This document shows, in pieces, positions 5,247 through 6,804 of a DNA stretch of 6,804 nt. The stretch's first letter is position 1. Every line of letters begins with the position of its first letter. The notes under the pieces are model-generated. The model was not told the DNA's origin. It was given only the letters and a program-made list of their open reading frames with translations, and did not search any database. The DNA comes from Candidatus Pacearchaeota archaeon (GTDB lineage Archaea; Nanoarchaeota; Nanoarchaeia; Pacearchaeales; GW2011-AR1): NCBI GenBank assembly GCA_002686195.1, contig NZAS01000114.1, positions 6,564 through 13,367 on the forward strand. Reading direction: 5' to 3'. The translations under genes and the position numbers were made by a program.

Positions 5247-6804
5247 TGTTACTGCAAGATATATTTATGCTCAGTAATCTTACGATTTTGGAAGAATCTA
5301 AGGATCGCGGAACAATGAAAGTTCGCGGTGTCTTCCAACGGGCGGAAGAGGCAAACAATAACAAGAGGATTTACCCAAAGTCCGTTATGGAAACACAGGT
5401 AGGCAAGCTGCAACCTCTAATTTCAGAACGGCGTTTGTGTGGTGAATTAGATCACCCCTCTAATGATACAGTGAAGCTTTCTAATGCTTCTCACCTAATA
5501 ACAAAGTTGTCCATGAAGGGTAATGAGGTTATAGGCGAGGCAGAAGTTCTCAACACTCCCGCAGGTATGACGGCGCAAGCCCTGATCAAAGGTGGTGTAC
5601 AAATTGGTATCTCTAGCCGTGGGCTAGGTACCCTCTCAGAAGGTGAAGGTGATGTGAAGAGGGTAAACGAAGATTTTAATCTTATTACCTTTGACCTCGT
5701 TGCTGATCCATCAACTAGGGGCGCATACCCAGCATTGGCGGAATCTCGACAAATGCAACTATCTGAAAGTGTTGCTGCTGTAAAATCAGATCTACAACAA
5801 GATCTATCTGAAAAAGTTTTTATGACAATGCTGAGAAATGAGTTTGATCAAAAGTTTAAAGTTGACGAAGATAATCCTATGGACCGTGGTGGTCTTATAG
5901 CATTAGCTGGTGGTATTGAGAACTTGAAAAAGTCGGCTGGTGTCGCGGGTGAGTATGAAAAGAAAAGAGATACCAGACTTAAGAAGGAACTGGCAGTAGC
6001 TAAGAAGTTACATGCTGGAACTAACCATGCAAGGGGTGAGACGGCAATTAAGCTTAATGAATTTATATCCAGACTTGTAAATCGTGTAAGATTCGGAAAG
6101 GAAGGGGCTCGTCTAATTAACAGAGAGCGGGTACGACAAAAGATAAACCGCATGCAACAACAAGGCGGTCAACCACAAGGCGCAGGAGGTCAAGCACCTG
6201 TACAATCATTTAGGCGTTCTCGCCCAGGCCCACCCACACCACAGCAACAGGCTAGAACAGATGTAGCCACTAAGCGTATAGGTCAGGTCGGTGCGGCTAG
6301 GACTAGGGGAGAGGTTGCTGGTGTACAACAAAGGGGAGATATACGCAGAGCTAGGAGAAGAGAGGTTCATAGACGAAGAACGGATAGGTTCCGACAAGGT
6401 GGATCTTATAATCCTATAGCTCATGTATTTAGAACTGGAGGCGGAACCATTAGAAGAGGGCTTAGGACGGCATACCAATCCCAGGCAGGACAAGATGCAA
6501 GAGCAAGGATGGGGGCTCTAGGTAGGGAAGGATTAAGTGGTATACGCCGAGGAGCAGCAGCCGTAAATCGTGCAACTAGGGAAGGCCCTATGCACCATGA
6601 CCCATCAAGAGGTCGTATAACTAATACTATTCGTAAAATCAGGCGTAGGCGGGCCGAGTTCGGCGGTGCCTATGGGGACGCTACTAGTGTTGGAGAAAGA
6701 GGTAGATTTGGTCATCAAGGCGGTCAAGGTAATCAGCGGCTAAGACGGAGACGGAGTGGCAGCTCTCCGATCAAAACTCCTACTATTATTAATCCAAAAA
6801 CAAA
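5246..6804 (+). CDS. 21: T4 gp21-like prohead protease with long arginine-rich C-terminal extension (3' end missing)
   Basis: The frame runs from ATG 5246 to the window edge without a stop: 519 complete codons. Residues about 20-168 are a prohead maturation protease of the T4 gp21 family, serine proteases with a fold related to herpesvirus assemblin, which digest the scaffold inside the prohead. Key motifs are N-N-K-R-I-Y-P at 38-44, L-C-G-E-L-D-H-P at 64-71 (likely catalytic H70), G-I-S-S-R-G-L-G at 121-128 (likely nucleophile S123 or S124) and F-D-L-V-A-D-P-S-T at 149-157. T4 gp21 has about 212 residues. Here residues 170-300 are charged and helical, and 300-519 are Arg/Gly/Gln-rich low complexity (about 50 Arg in residues 271-519, for example R-R-A-R-R-R-E-V-H-R-R-R), with no frameshift seen. 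Possible self-cleavage sites are I-L-E-E|S (residues 14-18) and A-L-A-E|S (163-167). The latter would release the extension, which could act as scaffold or DNA-binding internal protein. The start overlaps the preceding stop (TAATG). Confidence 0.9.
   Translation, partial: MLLQDIFMLSNLTILEESKDRGTMKVRGVFQRAEEANNNKRIYPKSVMETQVGKLQPLISERRLCGELDHPSNDTVKLSNASHLITKLSMKGNEVIGEAEVLNTPAGMTAQALIKGGVQIGISSRGLGTLSEGEGDVKRVNEDFNLITFDLVADPSTRGAYPALAESRQMQLSESVAAVKSDLQQDLSEKVFMTMLRNEFDQKFKVDEDNPMDRGGLIALAGGIENLKKSAGVAGEYEKKRDTRLKKELAVAKKLHAGTNHARGETAIKLNEFISRLVNRVRFGKEGARLINRERVRQKINRMQQQGGQPQGAGGQAPVQSFRRSRPGPPTPQQQARTDVATKRIGQVGAARTRGEVAGVQQRGDIRRARRREVHRRRTDRFRQGGSYNPIAHVFRTGGGTIRRGLRTAYQSQAGQDARARMGALGREGLSGIRRGAAAVNRATREGPMHHDPSRGRITNTIRKIRRRRAEFGGAYGDATSVGERGRFGHQGGQGNQRLRRRRSGSSPIKTPTIINPKT

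Noticed and set aside
5848..6153. Minus-strand open frame of 101 codons opposite the protease gene
   Set aside because: It lies wholly inside the continuous plus-strand protease frame, has no recognisable domain and its Leu/Ser/Phe composition is that of a shadow frame.
6206..6493. Minus-strand open frame of 95 codons opposite the Arg-rich region
   Set aside because: Arg/Gly-rich coding DNA naturally gives Ser/Pro/Leu-rich frames on the other strand. The plus frame is unbroken here.
6100..6660. Nested scaffold gene starting inside the protease gene, as in lambda C/Nu3
   Set aside because: In-frame ATG codons exist (for example residues 212, 303 and 422) but none has a properly spaced Shine-Dalgarno, so there is no sequence support.

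Overview
The window looks like part of the structural-gene region of a tailed bacteriophage (Caudoviricetes, myovirus with a T4-like head module), probably from an environmental or marine virus. The strongest evidence is the gene entering the right edge. It encodes a prohead protease of the T4 gp21 type, with an L-C-G-E-L-D-H-P segment, a G-I-S-S-R-G-L-G serine motif and a D-L-V-A-D-P-S-T motif. It follows several small, highly charged genes, as in the T4 gene order 67-68-21. All genes are on the plus strand, tightly packed and AT-rich. No host marker, integrase, tRNA, CRISPR or insertion sequence is visible, so the host cannot be named.

Left block (2-3681): a large structural protein, cut by the left edge, has two related cysteine-rich modules joined by a Pro/Gly-rich tandem repeat, followed by a long beta-rich, non-repetitive region. 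Its stop codon overlaps the TTG start of a PAAR-domain protein with a C-terminal Ig-like (He_PIG type) module. This pair is probably a tail spike or adhesin and a membrane-piercing tip. Directly after the PAAR stop codon, a 28-codon Gly/Pro/Trp-rich stretch lies in another frame. It looks like a displaced C-terminus.

A 183-bp gap (3682-3864) holds this displaced tail, a hairpin and an AT-rich TATAATAAA element that could start transcription of the head genes.

Right block (3865-6804): a very acidic 139-residue protein, then two lysine-rich proteins (197 and 120 residues), then the protease. The last three are joined by ATGA and TAATG overlaps. The protease reading frame does not stop after the catalytic domain. 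It continues at least 350 residues, to the window edge, as an arginine-rich, low-complexity extension. The two lysine-rich proteins and the protease each contain an I-L-x-E-[G/S] sequence that fits the known T4 gp21 cleavage rule ([L/I]-x-E). The block is therefore best read as a prohead core and maturation cassette whose members are probably processed by the protease encoded beside them.
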